NCBI GenBank assembly: GCA_003209565.1
Contig: QCQK01000006.1
Location: 1 to 63,684 of the forward strand
Length of the DNA: 63,684 bases
Direction: 5' to 3'
Origin: Prochlorococcus sp. AG-449-J16
GTDB taxonomy: Bacteria > Cyanobacteriota > Cyanobacteriia > PCC-6307 > Cyanobiaceae
The position numbers and the translations under genes are program-made. Shown in pieces: positions 8,902-18,407 of this stretch. A model generated the notes under the pieces. That model saw nothing but the letters and a program-made list of their open reading frames with translations, was not told the origin of the DNA and ran no database searches. The number at the start of each line of letters is the position of its first letter. Within the stretch, counting starts at the first letter, position 1.

Positions 8902-10269
8902 ATGGCTAAATTCGACGCCCATCTTAAATGTTCATTTTGCGGTAAATCACAAGACCAAGTAAGAAAGCTTATAGCTGGTCCTGGGGTTTATATCTGTGAT
9001 GAGTGCATAGATCTTTGTAATGAAATTCTCGATGAAGAACTACTTGATAATCAAGCGACCACAAACAACTCACCGCAAGTAAAAAAGAAATTACCAACTG
9101 ATAATCCAAAAAAATCTGTTCCTTTAGAATTAACATCAATTCCTAAACCATTAGAAATTAAAAGTTTTCTAGATAATCAAGTTGTTGGACAAGAATCTGC
9201 AAAAAAAATATTATCAGTAGCCGTATACAATCACTACAAGCGATTAGCTTGGAAAGTTAAAGAAGATAGTAAAAATAACAATGCAATAGATTCACAAGCA
9301 ACTAAATTACAAAAATCAAACATTTTACTCATCGGCCCAACTGGAAGTGGAAAAACATTATTGGCTCAAACTTTAGCAGAGTTTCTGGATGTTCCTTTTG
9401 CAGTAGCTGATGCAACAACTTTGACAGAAGCTGGATATGTTGGGGAGGATGTTGAAAACATACTTTTAAGACTTCTACAGAAATCAGAAATGAATGTAGA
9501 ACTAGCTCAAAAAGGAATTATTTATATTGATGAAATAGATAAAATTGCAAGAAAAAGCGAGAATCCTTCAATTACTAGAGATGTCTCTGGTGAAGGAGTA
9601 CAGCAAGCATTATTAAAAATGCTTGAAGGAACAATTGCCAATGTGCCGCCACAAGGGGGAAGAAAACATCCTTATCATGACTGCATCCAAATTGATACAA
9701 GCCAAATATTATTTATTTGCGGGGGAGCTTTTATAGGTTTAGAAGATATCGTTCAAAAGCGTATGGGTAAACACTCTATAGGATTTACCACCAATTCAGA
9801 TCAAAACAAAGTTGATACAAAAAAAATAGTAGACCCAAGAGATTCCTTGAAAAATTTAGAATTAGATGACTTAGTGAAATATGGCCTAATTCCAGAATTT
9901 ATTGGAAGAATTCCAGTTTGTGCCGTATTAGATCGTCTTACTAAAGAAACTTTAGAATCTATTTTGACTCAACCAAGAGATGCATTAGTAAAGCAATTCA
10001 AAACTTTGCTAAGTATGGATAATGTTGATTTATCATTTGACTCTGATTCTGTTAAAGCGATAGCAAATGAAGCATATAAAAGAAAAACAGGTGCAAGAGC
10101 ATTAAGATCAATAATTGAAGAGCTAATGCTAGACATAATGTACACTTTGCCTTCTGAAGAAAATATAAAAGAATTCACAATTACGAAAAAAATGGTAGAT
10201 AATTTGTTCTCATCTAAAATTGTTAAACTACCTTCAGGATCAAAAAGAATCATTAAAGAGTCTGCATAA
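8902..10269 (+). CDS. clpX: ATP-dependent Clp protease ATP-binding subunit ClpX
   Basis: ClpX is the AAA+ unfoldase that feeds tagged substrates to ClpP. The N-terminal zinc-binding domain has Cys10, Cys13, Cys32 and Cys35. Walker A GPTGSGKT is at 145-152 and Walker B IIYIDEID at 206-213, followed by the ClpP-docking region around [14 protein letters not shown] and the sensor-2 [11 protein letters not shown]. At 455 residues it is slightly longer than E. coli ClpX, with an extended linker (about 45-85). The start [16 protein letters not shown] is conserved. A TATAAT sits only 3 bases before the ATG and is not used as evidence. Confidence 0.97.
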   Translation: MAKFDAHLKCSFCGKSQDQVRKLIAGPGVYICDECIDLCNEILDEELLDNQATTNNSPQVKKKLPTDNPKKSVPLELTSIPKPLEIKSFLDNQVVGQESAKKILSVAVYNHYKRLAWKVKEDSKNNNAIDSQATKLQKSNILLIGPTGSGKTLLAQTLAEFLDVPFAVADATTLTEAGYVGEDVENILLRLLQKSEMNVELAQKGIIYIDEIDKIARKSENPSITRDVSGEGVQQALLKMLEGTIANVPPQGGRKHPYHDCIQIDTSQILFICGGAFIGLEDIVQKRMGKHSIGFTTNSDQNKVDTKKIVDPRDSLKNLELDDLVKYGLIPEFIGRIPVCAVLDRLTKETLESILTQPRDALVKQFKTLLSMDNVDLSFDSDSVKAIANEAYKRKTGARALRSIIEELMLDIMYTLPSEENIKEFTITKKMVDNLFSSKIVKLPSGSKRIIKESA

Positions 10270-10327
10270 AATTAGAGTTTAATTTTTTTAATTGAATCCC
10301 GAATTTTTCTAATTTAATGAAAAATAA

Positions 10328-12091
10328 ATGCCAAATATACATAAGCCTTTTCATCAAAAATATAGACCAAACAACTTAGACGAACTGGTTGGACAAAAAT
10401 TTATATCCATTACACTCAAACAAGCACTATTAACAAAAAAAATTGCTCCTGCATATCTTTTTAATGGTCCAAGAGGGACTGGGAAAACATCAAGTGCAAG
10501 AATATTTGCAAAATCTCTAAATTGCCAGGCATTCGACCAACCTACGATAACTCCTTGTTGTAAATGTGACTTATGTAGACAAATTACAGATGGGAGCGCT
10601 CTAGATATTATCGAGATTGATGCAGCATCAAATACAGGAGTAGAAAATATAAGAGAAATTATAGAAAGAGCGAGATTTGCACCTACGCAAGCGAGATGGA
10701 AAGTATATGTTATTGATGAATGTCATATGCTTTCAACGGCAGCTTCAAATGCTTTACTAAAAACTATTGAAGAACCTCCCTCAAGAGTTGTATTTATCCT
10801 TGCGACGACAAATCCTGAGAGAGTATTAAATACAATAAAAAGTAGATGCCAAAAGTTTGATTTTAGAAGAATTAGCCCAAGTGATATTTTTCAACATTTA
10901 TCAGAAATCGCCGAAAAAGAATCCATTGAGTACGAAGTGCAGGCCTTAAAAATGATTGCAAAAAGATCTAATGGAGGGATGAGAGATGCACAAAGCCTCC
11001 TTGAACAATTGAATCTTTTACCAGAAGGAATAACAATTAATAATATCAACAACCTCCTAGGAGAAGTATCTGAAAGTGAATTAACAAATCTGATTAAATC
11101 ATTAGTTGAGAATAATCCAGAGTCATTAATTATCACCTGCAATAAACTATATGATGCAGGAAACGAACCTCTTCAAATAATTATCGGATTATTAAATATA
11201 ACAAGAGATCTACTATTACACACTACAAATAATAAATATTCAGATCTTTATTATACGTCTGATGAATTTCAAGATGAATTGGATAAAATCTCAAAAACAA
11301 TAAATAAATCAACAATAATTAATTGGCATAATAATCTGAGAAATATTGAATATCAAATCAAATCAAGTGATAATCCAAGGCTTTGGTTTGAAATACATTT
11401 AACTGGGCTTCTTAGTAATCAAGAGATAAATAGTATTACTAATAAGCAAGAAAGTAAAAATAATACAACTGAGGAGAATCATGAAAGTAGAAAAAACATT
11501 GCAATTTTTAATAAAGAAAATATTTCTAATAAAAGTCAAAAACCAAGTATCAAAAAGGAGAAAGCTCGCGATGAATTGATCGAAAAAAAAGACGAAAAAT
11601 TAGAAAAATTCACAGTTCTTGAAAAAGAAAGTTTTGAAAAAATTTCTGACAATAACCAAATTAATCCAGGATCAAATAATTTAAAAGATAAATGGGAATT
11701 AATTCTTTCTAAAGTAGAGTTACCATCAACAAGAATGTTACTTTCACAACAAGCCGAACTTGAAAGTTTTGATTCGGAGAAAATAACAATTGCATTATCT
11801 CCAAACTGGGAAAATATGATTAAAAGCAGAAAAGTCATAATTGAAAATACTGTAAAAAAGATATTTGGAGATCAAATAATACTTAATTTCTCAACCAAAA
11901 ATTTAAATAAAAGTAACCCAACAAATACTCCAGAAATTAACCAAAATGAAGAAAATAATTTTCGACCATTAAAAAAAATAGAACCAAAAACTAATTCATC
12001 ATCAAAAAAATCTAACGAGGAGATTTATGATGATAGCTCAAAAAACTTAGCAAATTTTTTTAATGGAGAAATTATAGACCTTGATGAATAA
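10328..12091 (+). CDS. dnaX: DNA polymerase III subunits gamma/tau
   Basis: DnaX is the ATPase core of the clamp loader; the full tau form also tethers the polymerase and helicase. The AAA+ domain shows Walker A GPRGTGKT (47-54), a zinc module with Cys66, Cys77/78, Cys80 and Cys83, and the DECHML Walker B followed by SNALLKTIEEPP. After about residue 365 comes a Lys/Glu/Asn-rich linker, then a short folded C-terminal region. An A8 run at 11583-11590 in the linker could support a truncated gamma-like product (see findings). The gene ends one base before the convergent glycosyltransferase stop. Confidence 0.96.
   Translation: MPNIHKPFHQKYRPNNLDELVGQKFISITLKQALLTKKIAPAYLFNGPRGTGKTSSARIFAKSLNCQAFDQPTITPCCKCDLCRQITDGSALDIIEIDAASNTGVENIREIIERARFAPTQARWKVYVIDECHMLSTAASNALLKTIEEPPSRVVFILATTNPERVLNTIKSRCQKFDFRRISPSDIFQHLSEIAEKESIEYEVQALKMIAKRSNGGMRDAQSLLEQLNLLPEGITINNINNLLGEVSESELTNLIKSLVENNPESLIITCNKLYDAGNEPLQIIIGLLNITRDLLLHTTNNKYSDLYYTSDEFQDELDKISKTINKSTIINWHNNLRNIEYQIKSSDNPRLWFEIHLTGLLSNQEINSITNKQESKNNTTEENHESRKNIAIFNKENISNKSQKPSIKKEKARDELIEKKDEKLEKFTVLEKESFEKISDNNQINPGSNNLKDKWELILSKVELPSTRMLLSQQAELESFDSEKITIALSPNWENMIKSRKVIIENTVKKIFGDQIILNFSTKNLNKSNPTNTPEINQNEENNFRPLKKIEPKTNSSSKKSNEEIYDDSSKNLANFFNGEIIDLDE
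11583..11590 (+). other. A8 homopolymer, candidate slippage site in dnaX
   Basis: Eight consecutive A residues lie in codons 419-421 (GAA AAA AAA GAC). Slipping one base back leads to a TGA at 11620-11622, giving a product of about 431 residues. Slipping one base forward leads to a TAG at 11601-11603. Either product would keep the AAA+ and collar domains but lose the tau-specific C-terminus. Poly-A runs are common in this AT-rich genome, so this is only a candidate. Confidence 0.35.
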
Positions 12092-12092
12092 A

Positions 12093-13394
12093 TTAAACTC
12101 CAGTATGAATAGTTTTTCTCCAAAGTATCTTTTTGGGAAAAATAGACATCTTTATTGTGACCCAAGGGATTACTAAAAACCAATGTGATAAATAAAAAAC
12201 CGATACAAATACCATCAAAAAATTGCTTTTTTGCAATACTGGTACTTCGCTTTTACAAGAAGAACCGTACCAAAAAGCAATTCCAGATAACATAAAAGCT
12301 GTAAATGAAATAGGCCAGTAAATTGGTGAATCTAATAAAGCAATACTGAAAACTAAGTCAAAAATAGAAATAATTGGTAGTGCATATTGCAAGATGAAGA
12401 AGTAAGTTAAATCAAATTTCTGCAAATAATCAATTTTATTAGTAAATAATTGATCTCCATAATCAAAGAATCTTTGCAAACCCCCCTCTGCCCATCTTTG
12501 CCTTTGCGCTAATAAAGCATTTAAATTCTCAACTGCTTCCTCCATAACTGGAGGATCCCACAAGATTCCAATTCTAGATTTTGATAATAATAATCTTAAA
12601 CTCAAATCAAGATCATCTGTTACTGTATCTTCATTAAAAGAACCACATGCCAATAATGTTTCTTTCTTAATTAATTGGCCATTTCCCCTTAATTCAGAAA
12701 CTCCAGCAACTGATAATCTTCCATATTGAAAGATTGCGTCCATAGCCATTTCCATAGATTGACAAGAAGTTAAAAAATTCTTACTTACATTTGTTACTGA
12801 TTTTCTTAGTTGAACTGCAGACCAATCACCCTCTTCTACAAAACTAAATAACCTTATCAAAGAATCTTGTTTTAATTCAGCATCAGCATCCAAAACTAAT
12901 AACCATTCACCATGAGTAAACTTCAAGGCATAATTCAAAGCTCCTGACTTTCCTCCACCTGCATTTGGAGAACGACTTATGACTTTTAGCTTGTCATATT
13001 GTCTAGCTAATCGATCTAAAATTAATGGCGTCTTATCAGAGCTACCATCGTCGATTATGTAAATATTTAATTTATTTGTTGGATAATCTAAACTAAATAA
13101 TCTTTCAACTAATCTTGCTATGACATTCTCTTCATCTCTAGCAGCGACTAAAATATCAAGAAAAGGTAACTCTTTATTACTTATTCTTCTCCTTACAATG
13201 TTTACAACATTGTTCCTTTTGACATTTCTAGAAATAACTAATAAACCATAAAAAACAATCACAAAAGAAAGAGTCAATATAATGTAAAAGAAATTTTCGA
13301 TATTGAAAGCATGGGGAATAAAAGCTATACAAAAACAAGCACTAAGAAATATAAACGACTTCAATCTTCGATTTTTATAAAAACCCTTACTCAT
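12093..13394 (-). CDS. Membrane glycosyltransferase, family GT2
   Basis: This 433-residue protein transfers sugars in envelope or exopolysaccharide synthesis; the product cannot be named. Two transmembrane segments (about 13-30 and 35-55) precede a GT-A domain with DDGSSD (115-120), the metal-binding DAD (169-171), TDDLDLS (259-265) and QRQRW (297-301), the processive-enzyme signature of the BcsA/chitin synthase/hyaluronan synthase type. Two to four further membrane segments follow (about 320-420). It lies 26 bases downstream of the SpoIID-domain gene on the same strand, suggesting a joint cell-wall or surface role. It contains no PilZ domain. Confidence 0.85.
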   Translation of the reverse strand: MSKGFYKNRRLKSFIFLSACFCIAFIPHAFNIENFFYIILTLSFVIVFYGLLVISRNVKRNNVVNIVRRRISNKELPFLDILVAARDEENVIARLVERLFSLDYPTNKLNIYIIDDGSSDKTPLILDRLARQYDKLKVISRSPNAGGGKSGALNYALKFTHGEWLLVLDADAELKQDSLIRLFSFVEEGDWSAVQLRKSVTNVSKNFLTSCQSMEMAMDAIFQYGRLSVAGVSELRGNGQLIKKETLLACGSFNEDTVTDDLDLSLRLLLSKSRIGILWDPPVMEEAVENLNALLAQRQRWAEGGLQRFFDYGDQLFTNKIDYLQKFDLTYFFILQYALPIISIFDLVFSIALLDSPIYWPISFTAFMLSGIAFWYGSSCKSEVPVLQKSNFLMVFVSVFYLSHWFLVIPWVTIKMSIFPKKILWRKTIHTGV

Positions 13395-13420
13395 AAAAGT
13401 AAATTTTAATTACTTAACTT

Positions 13421-14959
13421 TCATTGAGACAATATCTCAAATTTTTTCAGTTTTGCTTTTCGATAGTAATGATTCAATATTTGTTCATAAGAAAATCCTA
13501 ATTTAGCCATTTCAATCGCTCCTGATTGAGATAAACCTACACCATGACCGAAGCCTCCTCCTCTCAAAAGCCATAAATCATCACTTAATTTATTAATAGT
13601 AAACAAATTACTAGGTATAAAATTTAATACCCGTCGAATATCATCTTTAACTAGAACAATAGATTTATTAACTTTGTCGGTTCGTATTTCCAATTTTATC
13701 ACTCTGCCACTCGACCCACGTTCAAAAATATTTATATCCAAAACATCGTCATTAATATTTATAAGTTTGTTTTTAATTAACTTTTCTTTAATTTCAAGAC
13801 TAGAAATTTTCTTATTCCATCGAAAAAGAGAATGATTACTCCCATAAAACTGTTCTTTATCAAAATCTAAAAAATTATTTAACTCAGATTCATTTGTAAT
13901 TGGAAGTTTAAAAATTTTATTTAATGATTTAGAACCATCAATGATCGAATTGAAATAAGAATAATCTTGAATTTGCCAAGACTCGCCTGCAGTAGCAGAT
14001 ACGCCACCATTAGAACCATGGTAAAAAGCATTAATTGGTTTATTTTTATAAGTGAGAATTAAATTTGAAGTTGCTTCTATAGCTTTTTTCACGTTTTTAT
14101 TTGTAATTTTAGGAGGTTTATAAACTTGACATTGAGTGGTGATACATAAATGATATTTGTCCATATTAAATCTATCAGAATTAAATATTCCCCAAGTTCT
14201 TGCAATAACTGCTTGAGCTTTGAGTGCTTCTAAAGGAGAATTCGGTCCAATTTCATATGGCAAAACACCTGCCAAATAATCATCAAATTCAATTTTTTGA
14301 ACTAATGTCCAAGTTCCATATAAATCTTTTAATAAATAAAAATTTTTGCCAAAATTGACACCATTTATTGTTATGTCCTCTTGAGCATAAATATATATAG
14401 GTCCTTCGAGTTTCATAAGACTGTATTCACTCCTAAGAACAGGAGTAATTTGAAAATTTTTTATTTTTCTATAAATCTTATTTTTTAATTCAAACTCTGG
14501 AAGATCATCTTCAAATGGAATCCATACTTCCCAATTTTTAGGGTAGGCAACAGTCGTCTTAAATCCTTTATCTTTAAGTTTCTCTGCTTGTTTTTTTGCC
14601 GATTCATAGCTAGCAAAAGGACCAAAAATAATTCTTTCGATTGTTTTTGGATTTTTGATGGGTATATCCACCCAACTAATATTAATCTCTTTTGATTTAT
14701 GTTTAATACCGTTGGATGATATCAGATTTAAAAAACCTTTATCAGTGATAAAAGTGATATTCTTTTTTTTTGAAAAACTGTCATTCTCCCCGCCTAAATA
14801 TTGCTTTAAACCAATTAAGAATTTTCCTTTTTTAATTTCATTATTGAGTTCAACCTTTTGCAATTCTTCTCCTTTGACATTTGAAGTAAATTTAATATTT
14901 ATTAAAAAGAGAGAAATATATCCTAAAAATAAGTATAAAAAGGCAAATTTAAGTTTCAT
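13421..14959 (-). CDS. SPOR-like and SpoIID domain cell-wall protein
   Basis: A signal anchor (residues 5-23) exports this 512-residue protein. Residues about 107-147 (IIFGPFASYESAKKQAEKL, then GFKTTV) resemble a SPOR domain, which binds glycan strands stripped of stem peptides. From about 220 the SpoIID domain follows: DDYLAGVLPYEIG with the likely catalytic Glu236, ALKAQAVIARTW, and the C-terminal GGGFGHGVGLSQSGA. SpoIID proteins are lytic transglycosylases acting on denuded glycan, or enhancers of amidases (LytB-type). The SPOR call is from pattern only. It starts 92 bases from the divergent rpmI. Confidence 0.85.
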   Translation of the reverse strand: MKLKFAFLYLFLGYISLFLINIKFTSNVKGEELQKVELNNEIKKGKFLIGLKQYLGGENDSFSKKKNITFITDKGFLNLISSNGIKHKSKEINISWVDIPIKNPKTIERIIFGPFASYESAKKQAEKLKDKGFKTTVAYPKNWEVWIPFEDDLPEFELKNKIYRKIKNFQITPVLRSEYSLMKLEGPIYIYAQEDITINGVNFGKNFYLLKDLYGTWTLVQKIEFDDYLAGVLPYEIGPNSPLEALKAQAVIARTWGIFNSDRFNMDKYHLCITTQCQVYKPPKITNKNVKKAIEATSNLILTYKNKPINAFYHGSNGGVSATAGESWQIQDYSYFNSIIDGSKSLNKIFKLPITNESELNNFLDFDKEQFYGSNHSLFRWNKKISSLEIKEKLIKNKLININDDVLDINIFERGSSGRVIKLEIRTDKVNKSIVLVKDDIRRVLNFIPSNLFTINKLSDDLWLLRGGGFGHGVGLSQSGAIEMAKLGFSYEQILNHYYRKAKLKKFEILSQ

Positions 14960-15051
14960 AAGTTAGAACTTTCTTAAATCAATTAAAAACTTTAATTTGC
15001 ACCAATGCGTATAAAGGTTTAGATTATCATAATTAAACACAATTGACTTAA

Positions 15052-15249
15052 ATGTCTAAACTAAAAACTCGTAAATCAGCTGCCAAAAGATTTAAAGCTA
15101 CTGCGACGGGTAAATTCATGAGAAGAAGAGCTTTCCATAATCATTTACTTGATCATAAAAGCTCAAAATTAAAAAGACATCTATCAACAAAAGCAGTGGT
15201 TGATGAAAGAGATGCTGATAATGTAAGATTAATGATTCCATACGCATAA
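15052..15249 (+). CDS. rpmI: 50S ribosomal protein L35
   Basis: L35 is a small basic protein of the large ribosomal subunit. The 65-residue sequence begins [17 protein letters not shown] and has the family core [16 protein letters not shown]. It is followed 28 bases later by rplT, the usual L35-L20 pair. The infC gene that often precedes this pair in other bacteria is absent; the neighbour upstream is the divergent SpoIID-domain gene, so the pair should have its own promoter in the 92-base gap. Confidence 0.98.
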
Positions 15250-15277
15250 ATCTTTAACCAATTTTTATTAGATATTC

Positions 15278-15625
15278 ATGGCACGCGTAAAAAGAGGCAA
15301 CATAGCCAGAAAAAGAAGAAACAAAATCTTAAATCTTGCAAAAGGTTTTAGAGGTGGCAACAAAAATCTTTTTAGGACAGCAAATCAAAGAGTGATGAAA
15401 GCTCTTTGTAATGCTTATAGGGATAGAAGAAGAAGAAAAAGAGATTTTAGAAGACTTTGGATTTCTAGAATTAATGCATCTGCCAGGATAAATGGAACAA
15501 ACTATAGCAAGTTGATAAATGGCATGAAAAATTCAGAAATTATTATAAATAGAAAAATGCTTGCTCAATTAGCCTTAAACGATCCTAAGTGTTTTGAAGA
15601 AATCGTTTCTTCCGTTAGTAAGTAG
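15278..15625 (+). CDS. rplT: 50S ribosomal protein L20
   Basis: L20 binds 23S rRNA early in large-subunit assembly. The 115-residue protein shows the family pattern [20 protein letters not shown], the basic helix [20 protein letters not shown], and [21 protein letters not shown]. It is cotranscribed with rpmI. In other bacteria L20 represses its own operon through a leader RNA; the leader here is short and I see no obvious L20-binding fold. Confidence 0.98.
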   Translation: MARVKRGNIARKRRNKILNLAKGFRGGNKNLFRTANQRVMKALCNAYRDRRRRKRDFRRLWISRINASARINGTNYSKLINGMKNSEIIINRKMLAQLALNDPKCFEEIVSSVSK

Positions 15626-15633
15626 AAAAAGAA

Positions 15634-15639
15634 TATAAT
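15634..15639 (+). promoter_or_regulatory. Candidate -10 box upstream of the TPR gene
   Basis: A perfect TATAAT lies 21 bases before the ATG of the TPR gene, in the 35-base gap after rplT. No convincing -35 box is present at 17 bases (TCCGTT), so the call is weak in this AT-rich DNA. Confidence 0.25.
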
Positions 15640-15660
15640 TTAGAAAAATAAATATAAATA

Positions 15661-16218
15661 ATGGAAATATCTTCCTTCCAATCTTATTTAATAATTCTTT
15701 TTGTTGTATTAATAATAATTTCTATTTTTGTATTCAGACAATTTCTAAAAACAAGAAGTGAAGAATTAAATTTAGTAAAATTCGAGCAAAAAGGTTTAGA
15801 TTCTCTCACTCAAGCTACAGAATTATATGAATTTGGGTCTATTCAGATAAAAAAAAGATTATATTCTGAAGCTACTAAAACTTTTTTAAAAGCAATTGAA
15901 AATTATGAAAATGAACCTGATGAAGCCAAAGCGATAATAAATAATGCTTTAGGATTTTCTTATGCTGCTCAAAATGAATTTAAGAAAGCAATTAAACACT
16001 ATAACTCTGCAATAAAATCACTTCCAGAATATCCTATAGCCCTAAATAACCTCGCATCAGCACAACAGCGTTTACTGGAGTACGACTTGGCATATGAAAC
16101 TTATCAAAAGGTTTTGGTGATAGATCCAAAAAACAAAACAGCAATAAAAAAAAGCAAGGAATTAGAAAAAAGAAACAATTATAAACCTTATAAAGGTATT
16201 AAAAATAAGGGATTCTAA
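15661..16218 (+). CDS. Membrane-anchored TPR protein
   Basis: This 185-residue protein has one N-terminal membrane segment (about 8-25) followed by a soluble part with about three tetratricopeptide repeats (about 62-165), for example [26 protein letters not shown] and [26 protein letters not shown]. TPRs mediate protein-protein contacts, so an assembly or scaffold role at the membrane is likely, but the partner is unknown. It is followed two bases later by thiG, and the tight spacing suggests cotranscription rather than a shared function. Confidence 0.8.
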   Translation: MEISSFQSYLIILFVVLIIISIFVFRQFLKTRSEELNLVKFEQKGLDSLTQATELYEFGSIQIKKRLYSEATKTFLKAIENYENEPDEAKAIINNALGFSYAAQNEFKKAIKHYNSAIKSLPEYPIALNNLASAQQRLLEYDLAYETYQKVLVIDPKNKTAIKKSKELEKRNNYKPYKGIKNKGF

Positions 16219-16220
16219 AT

Positions 16221-17015
16221 ATGGAAAATTCTTCTTCTTTACTAATTGGTGGAAAACAATTTTCCAGTAGATTAATGGTTGGTACCGGCAAGTACAAATC
16301 TACTCAAGATATGGTGGAAAGTTTGTCAAACTCTGAAACGGAAATTATAACCGTCGCTGTTAGAAGAATTAAAAATAATCAGACCGGAGAAAATTTACTC
16401 GAAAAGATAAACTGGGAAAAATACTGGATGCTGCCTAACACAGCTGGTTGTGTTAATTCCGATGAGGCAGTCAGAATAGCAATTTTAGGTAGAGAACTTG
16501 CAAAATTATCTGGTCAAGAAGAAAACAATTTTGTGAAATTAGAAGTTATTCCTGACAAAAAGTATTTGCTACCAGATCCAATAGAAACTCTTAAAGCAGC
16601 AGAAATTTTAATAAAAAAGGGTTTCGCTGTACTTCCTTATATTAATGCAGATCCTATTCTTGCAAAAAGACTAGAAGAAATAGGTTGTGCAACTGTAATG
16701 CCATTGGGCTCGCCGATAGGCTCCGGGCAAGGTTTGTTAAATATATCAAATATTAGGATAATTATTGAGAATGCAAAAGTGCCAGTAATAATTGATGCAG
16801 GAATTGGAGTGCCTAGTGAAGCTTCTCAAGCTATGGAAATTGGAGCTGATGGTGTCTTAATCAATAGTGCAATAGCACAAGCTGCAAATCCTCCTCTAAT
16901 GGCTCAAGCGATAAATTATAGTGTGAAAGCTGGCAGGCAAGCTTTTCTGGCAGGAAGAATTCAAAAACAAGACTTTGCAAAAGCAAGTTCGCCGGAAAAA
17001 AATATTTCTATCTAA
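16221..17015 (+). CDS. thiG: Thiazole synthase
   Basis: ThiG forms the thiazole phosphate ring of thiamin from deoxyxylulose phosphate, dehydroglycine and ThiS thiocarboxylate. The 264-residue TIM barrel carries GTGKYKS (21-27), the Schiff-base Lys106 in [31 protein letters not shown] and [13 protein letters not shown]. It is a stand-alone ThiG, not a ThiO-ThiG fusion as in some cyanobacteria. The dehydroglycine supplier is therefore a separate protein; the FAD oxidoreductase at 60946 is one candidate. An AT-rich inverted repeat follows the gene. Confidence 0.96.
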   Translation: MENSSSLLIGGKQFSSRLMVGTGKYKSTQDMVESLSNSETEIITVAVRRIKNNQTGENLLEKINWEKYWMLPNTAGCVNSDEAVRIAILGRELAKLSGQEENNFVKLEVIPDKKYLLPDPIETLKAAEILIKKGFAVLPYINADPILAKRLEEIGCATVMPLGSPIGSGQGLLNISNIRIIIENAKVPVIIDAGIGVPSEASQAMEIGADGVLINSAIAQAANPPLMAQAINYSVKAGRQAFLAGRIQKQDFAKASSPEKNISI

Positions 17016-17016
17016 T

Positions 17017-17049
17017 TTTCTTTTTACTAGCAAAGTTTAAAAAGAAAGT
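17017..17049 (+). terminator. AT-rich inverted repeat after thiG
   Basis: TTTCTTTTTA (17018-17027) and TAAAAAGAAA (17039-17048) are perfectly complementary around an 11-base loop. The stem has a single G-C pair and no T-run follows directly, so it is a weak terminator candidate between thiG and sqdB. Confidence 0.3.
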
Positions 17050-17186
17050 AAAAATTTATTATTTGCTTTTATTTATCGTATAAAGAAAGAAGATTTGAAA
17101 CTATTTACGATGTTTTTTCGCAAAATGGAAGCACACTGTAGTAATTTAATAAATATATTATGAATCTTTTAATTCTGGAGTTCTGA

Positions 17187-18380
17187 GTGAAAGTTATTGT
17201 TCTAGGTGGAGATGGTTTTTGCGGTTGGCCTTGTGCGGTGAATTTAGCAGAGCAAAATCATGATGTTATTATTGTCGACAATTTAAGTCGTAGAAAAATT
17301 GATATTGATCTAGAGGTAGAATCTTTAACTCCAATTGCTTCGATAACAGATCGACTTTCTGCATGGGAAGAGATTGGAGGTAAGCCTATGAGATTTCTTA
17401 ACATGGATATCTCAAAGCAATATCAAAAATTACTCAATTTGCTCATTGATGAAAAACCAGATTCAGTGATCCATTTTGCAGAACAAAGAGCAGCTCCTTA
17501 CTCGATGAAATCGAGTTTTACCAAAAGATATACAGTAGATAATAATGTTAATGGCACCCACAACCTTCTTGCTGCGATAGTAGAGAGTAATTTAGATATT
17601 CATGTCGTTCATTTAGGAACAATGGGAGTTTACGGATATGGATCACATAGAGGTGCAACAATTCCAGAGGGTTATCTAAAAGTTGAAGTTCCACAACCAG
17701 ATGGAAGCCGATTTGAAGAAGAAATCTTGCATCCTGCAAGCCCAGGTAGTGTTTATCATATGACTAAAACTTTAGATCAACTATTATTTCTTTACTACAA
17801 CAAAAATGATCTTGTGAGGATCACTGATTTACACCAAGGCATTGTTTGGGGAACAAATACAGAAGCAACTTTAAAAGATCCTAGATTGACAAACCGATTT
17901 GACTATGACGGAGATTATGGAACTGTTTTAAACAGATTTCTCATGCAAGCTGCAATTGGATATCCATTAAGTGTTCATGGGACAGGAGGGCAAACAAGAG
18001 CATTTATTCATATAAAAGACTCTGTAAAATGCGTACAACTTGCTCTTGAAAATCCTCCAAAATCTGGAGAAAGAGTCAAAATCTTTAATCAAATGACTGA
18101 GAGTCATCAAGTTGGAGAACTAGCTAAAAAAGTTGCTTCTCTAACAGGAGCTGATATCAATTATTTACCAAATCCAAGGAATGAAGCAGTAGAAAATGAT
18201 CTAATTGTTGATAATAAATGCTTTATAGAATTAGGTTTAAACCCAACGACTCTTGATAATGGCTTATTAGAGGAGGTTGTTGAAGTTGCGAAAAAATACT
18301 CCAATAGATGTGATCTTAACCGCATACCTTGTGTTTCATCCTGGACAAAAAAACAAGCTGAGGCTATAAAGACTAATTAA
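17187..18380 (+). CDS. sqdB: UDP-sulfoquinovose synthase
   Basis: SqdB makes UDP-sulfoquinovose from UDP-glucose and sulfite, the head-group donor for the thylakoid sulfolipid SQDG. The 397-residue SDR enzyme has the NAD-binding GGDGFCGW (7-14), Thr145 in LGTMGVYG, and the catalytic Tyr190 and Lys194 in SVYHMTK, which match plant SQD1. It starts with GTG at 17187; a GGAG sits about 8 bases upstream. sqdX follows after 27 bases. Using SQDG in place of phospholipids is a known phosphorus-sparing trait of marine picocyanobacteria. Confidence 0.97.
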   Translation: MKVIVLGGDGFCGWPCAVNLAEQNHDVIIVDNLSRRKIDIDLEVESLTPIASITDRLSAWEEIGGKPMRFLNMDISKQYQKLLNLLIDEKPDSVIHFAEQRAAPYSMKSSFTKRYTVDNNVNGTHNLLAAIVESNLDIHVVHLGTMGVYGYGSHRGATIPEGYLKVEVPQPDGSRFEEEILHPASPGSVYHMTKTLDQLLFLYYNKNDLVRITDLHQGIVWGTNTEATLKDPRLTNRFDYDGDYGTVLNRFLMQAAIGYPLSVHGTGGQTRAFIHIKDSVKCVQLALENPPKSGERVKIFNQMTESHQVGELAKKVASLTGADINYLPNPRNEAVENDLIVDNKCFIELGLNPTTLDNGLLEEVVEVAKKYSNRCDLNRIPCVSSWTKKQAEAIKTN

Positions 18381-18407
18381 AATTTTTGAAATAGTTACCT
18401 TAAGAAA

